A stretch of 64,000 bases of DNA from Pyropia yezoensis (taxonomy: Eukaryota; Rhodophyta; Bangiophyceae; Bangiales; Bangiaceae), in contig CM020620.1 of assembly GCA_009829735.1 (NCBI GenBank), positions 25,886,951-25,950,950 of the forward strand, in the 5' to 3' direction. Both the position numbers and the translations under genes were made by a program. Shown here piece by piece: positions 60,953-64,000 of the stretch. Below the pieces are notes generated by a model that saw nothing but the letters and a program-made list of their open reading frames with translations, ran no database searches and was not told the origin of the DNA. How positions within the stretch are numbered: the stretch's first letter is position 1; each line of letters begins with the position of its first letter.

Positions 60953-63900
60953 GCCGTCTATGATCCACAATTTTCAACAACTGTAAATCTTATCTACAAA
61001 CTGCCGACATGAGCATGTCGCACATACAGTCCGCTTTCTAATGTGCCTGTGCATGGAGCTCGTCGACTTTCTTCTTATGTGCTCATGTAAGTGTCTTATG
61101 CTCGCTTGGTCAATCAACGCTTCCCTATTTTTTTGGGGGGGGGGGCAAAGCACAACGGACGTTCCGGTGCGGCATCCCAAACGCCAATGTGGACTACCCG
61201 CGCGATTGAAGCGAGGCTTCGTATTGGCTTTTGGAGCACAAGCTTACATTTCGTGACACCTTGCATGTCAATCCAGCGAACAACAAGATCGTATCACAAA
61301 GCGCCCGATAGCTCGATGACCGACGGTGTGATCACAACTCGCTGTCTTGGGCATCCCGAAATGTCGTGGTCAACGGAATAACTGAGGTCCCACAGCGCTT
61401 TAACTGATTTGCTGCTTCAGCGTTGGAAGAAGATGCGAATTTGCTTATCAACGGCTCATCACGACCCTTTCTCGAAAAATCACGTGGATGAGTACGCCCT
61501 CAGAGCGCCAAGAAACTTTGAGCAGATGGTTCCATTATTTGAGCATCCGAGATATTGACTCCCTTCGACCCTCATGAAGGCGGCAGTGGCGCTCCACGTG
61601 CTCAGCAGTAAGATTTTCAGTCCACCGAGTCAGCAGCTCAGAGAACTCAGGCGAAAAGCACAGCAAGGCGCGGTTTTCCGGGTCTGTCTGGGTAGCGGGG
61701 GGGGCGTCAGGAAAGGCCCTTGTTCGGGGGCACGTTCGCGCTCTCCAATCGAATGGCCTGTGTAATCGCTCGAAGGTAGCCGGTGTGAGCGTTTCCGTGT
61801 ACGGCGCGAGACAGAAGACTGATAATGCCGGCCGAACGCTTCATGCAGTGCACAGCGAGAGTCTCATACAGTGAAGTGAACTCGTTTGCGTGATCTCGGC
61901 CACAGGACAACTCGCGCAATACCAGCGCACGGGGCAGAACCAAATCGTCGGCCACTCATCTGTGTCTCGGATCGGAGCCTCGTTCATGCGAGATCGAGAT
62001 CCAGAATATCCTTCTAGCGTACTGAAATCCAGGTTCCCAAAACGACAAACCACGACCACACACAGAGAGACCACAGTCTGAAGTCCAGAACAGATTGGGT
62101 ATGACCCATTGCTCATCCAATCACCCACCTCTGTACCAGGTAAAGTTAAACAAGACAAAGCCCTAAGGAGGAGGAACCCAAAGCACTCTTGATTTTTCCA
62201 GACGACCCCGGGGAGAACCCCGCAGCACCCCTCGAGAACCTCCCCCCCTGGCCCCTTCAGGGGCCCAGAACAAGGCCCCTAGAGAAAGTCCCCAGGGGGC
62301 CCAGTGCCAGCAAGTCACCGGCCGCTCACCGGGCCAACAGACGAACAGCAAGTGAAAATTCCTCCACACACAAATGTCAATCCCCCCAAAAAACCCAGTG
62401 GGAAGAAGGGGAAACACACGAATTCACGAAAGGAAAGTAAATGCGAGAAATCAAGCAAATAACCCAAAGGTCACTATGCCCCCAACAGGGCACGTCCACC
62501 TCTCCGGGGGAGCAATCAGTGCACCGGGCGTGTCGCCAAGGCCCCGGGCCACCGATGCAGGGATCCCAAGCCAGCGCGTGGCTCCACGTGACGCTGCCGG
62601 CCGGGTCTTACGTTAGTCTCGCTGGTCCCAACGGTACCTCGAGGCCATAAGGCCACACTCGTCGCCGCTCGGTCAGGCGGGTCTGCCGTGACCTGCAATG
62701 GACTGTTTGCATATGCGTGGAAAGCCCAGGGCATCTCCCAGAAGAGTCACTGCCCGGGCTACAGAGCTCAGATTGTTCGATAAGAACTAGGCGGCGTTGC
62801 TTGGACGGCTGCTGTGACCTGTGAGGGCCGCTGGAACCTGCTTTCAATCGCCGAAGCTGAGGAATCCAGGCATTCAGTCACGTTCGGGAGGCGATCAAGG
62901 CACTCGGGCAAGGGACCTGTACAGCTCTCAGAAGTGCAACGGAAGAAGGTTGCAGGAAGAGTCCCAAACCAAAGGAAACGTATGTGATTCATGCTGCTCC
63001 CACTTCCTGTGCGATCGAGGGAGCTCACAGGCCGGCCACAGTAATTTCTGCTTTGGAGGAGGTTTGCTTGGGCATGCATGGCGTTCTCCCCTTGTCTCAC
63101 CACTTGCCTAAGAAGCGTCGTACACAGCAGGGTTCGATTCAGGGTTCGAATCAGTTCGGAAGCAATGAGGGCCAACGGTTCGGTTACCGAAGACAATGGA
63201 GAGGTGAGGGATTGATTCTTCGGAGGCTAGTGCCTCAATGCCGAACCACGTGATCCCACCATGCAGGTCTGGTCGCTGAGTTCTGTCCTCGTGACTTGAG
63301 ATTGAGTCATAGAGTCGATTTCTGAAATGCACGGACACAGCATTGGCTGGACAGCGCTATCAGTTGCTTGACACTTCAATCATGTGGTAGCATGCCGGGC
63401 CAGAAAAATCCCCACCTGTGTTCCACGGCTTTCTCGCTGAAGCTTGTTGTAGTGTCAAAACCACTTAACAGGGAGACCTTTGCAAGAGTACTTCTTTCCC
63501 CAGACAAGTGAAAAGAGGACCGTGCAACTGCAGTAGTGTGTAGGGTCATATCGGCACAAGACTCGGTCCCAGCATCGTATCTGATAGGCTGCAGAGCATG
63601 TCAGACCCCCTTGGCATTTGCTTTGGTCGAATGCGCCCGCGGCGCATCGGCGTGGTCATGCAGGGCAGTGTCCTTACTGCGCGGCATCTGATGCGAGCCG
63701 CGGGCGTCAGATGATCTCGCACGTCCCCGGCCCGTGTCTTGCCACCAAATTTTGGGCGTGCCCGCCTCCATATTCGTCCGGCCCCCCCTGCCATCCCGGG
63801 GGCCACATGGCCCTCTCGAGTGCACCCCTGTGCAAATTGTTTAATCTGGTGTATTCCGCGGCCCTGCCCCAGCCACGGCGTTCTCCGCACCTTCAAGGGA

Positions 63901-64000
63901 GGGCTCCATGAAAGTGTTTTACGATATATGACTATGGTGCCGGCTCCATCGCTCTCCTGCTTCAAAACGTACCCTCACCCTTGGCCACCTTGGTCGTCCT
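60953..64000. other. Unassigned DNA at right end
   Basis: No recognizable gene. A T run followed by a G run at about 61132-61143 resembles the subterminal sequence of the CACTA end at about 5190-5205, but TAGTG is not present. A G/C-rich hairpin GGCCCCT/AGGGGCC lies at 62250-62265. All frames are short. Confidence 0.4.

Noticed and set aside
63128-63160. Two TTCGA motifs resembling tRNA B boxes
   Set aside because: No acceptor stem, D-arm or anticodon arm can be built around them.
1-64000. CRISPR arrays, bacterial operons, rRNA genes
   Set aside because: No regularly spaced repeats with unique spacers, no ribosome-binding-site organized gene clusters and no rRNA-like sequence were seen.

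Overview
The window is GC-rich eukaryotic nuclear DNA dominated by transposable elements. A host lineage of red algae (for example Bangiophyceae) is my inference. It rests on the GC-rich, compact, repeat-packed style and on a tRNA-Pro gene with an extra insert in the T-loop, a kind of ectopic tRNA intron known from the red alga Cyanidioschyzon merolae. No bacterial, plastid or viral gene order is seen.

Layout. 1-2878: right part of a tyrosine-recombinase (DIRS/PAT/Ngaro-like) retroelement, with an RNase H region, a tyrosine recombinase and a 32-bp split direct repeat. It sits inside a CACTA (EnSpm) tnp2 transposase pseudogene (2879-4955) whose element ends with TAGTG at about 5212. 5213-9582: unassigned DNA with a 16-bp minisatellite. 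9583-17453 (minus) and 19246-28623 (plus): two copies, A1 and A2, of one Ty3/gypsy family in inverted orientation. A2 is complete: LTRs, GTCAC target duplication, primer-binding site, gag, pol and polypurine tract. A1 has lost its 5' end and carries a deletion that fuses gag to pol. 28624-34068: unassigned GC-rich DNA holding a probable host gene on the minus strand with two copine-like C2 domains. 34069-34675: LTR plus leader fragment of family A. 36617-58272 (minus): an old, decayed relative, D, split by a young intact Ty3/gypsy element, C (44099-54917, CCTAC duplication). D also holds a solo family-A LTR and two other insertions. 58273-64000: unassigned DNA apart from the tRNA-Pro gene at 60868-60952.

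How the parts work together. Elements A and C share a plan: gag, then pol in the -1 frame (protease, reverse transcriptase, RNase H, integrase, chromodomain), then a long ORF on the opposite strand converging on pol, then polypurine tract and LTR. Both have the heptamer GGGAAAC in the correct phase two codons before the gag stop, which predicts programmed -1 frameshifting. The antisense proteins of A (647 aa) and C (about 815 aa) share a core of about 100 residues, so the convergent ORF is an old part of the lineage. The coding DNA of these elements is unusually full of short perfect inverted repeats: in A many have the core CAA(G/C)TTG, in C they have varied sequence. These four features (shared shift site, antisense ORF, palindrome-dense coding DNA, T-loop-interrupted tRNA) are the most promising observations here.
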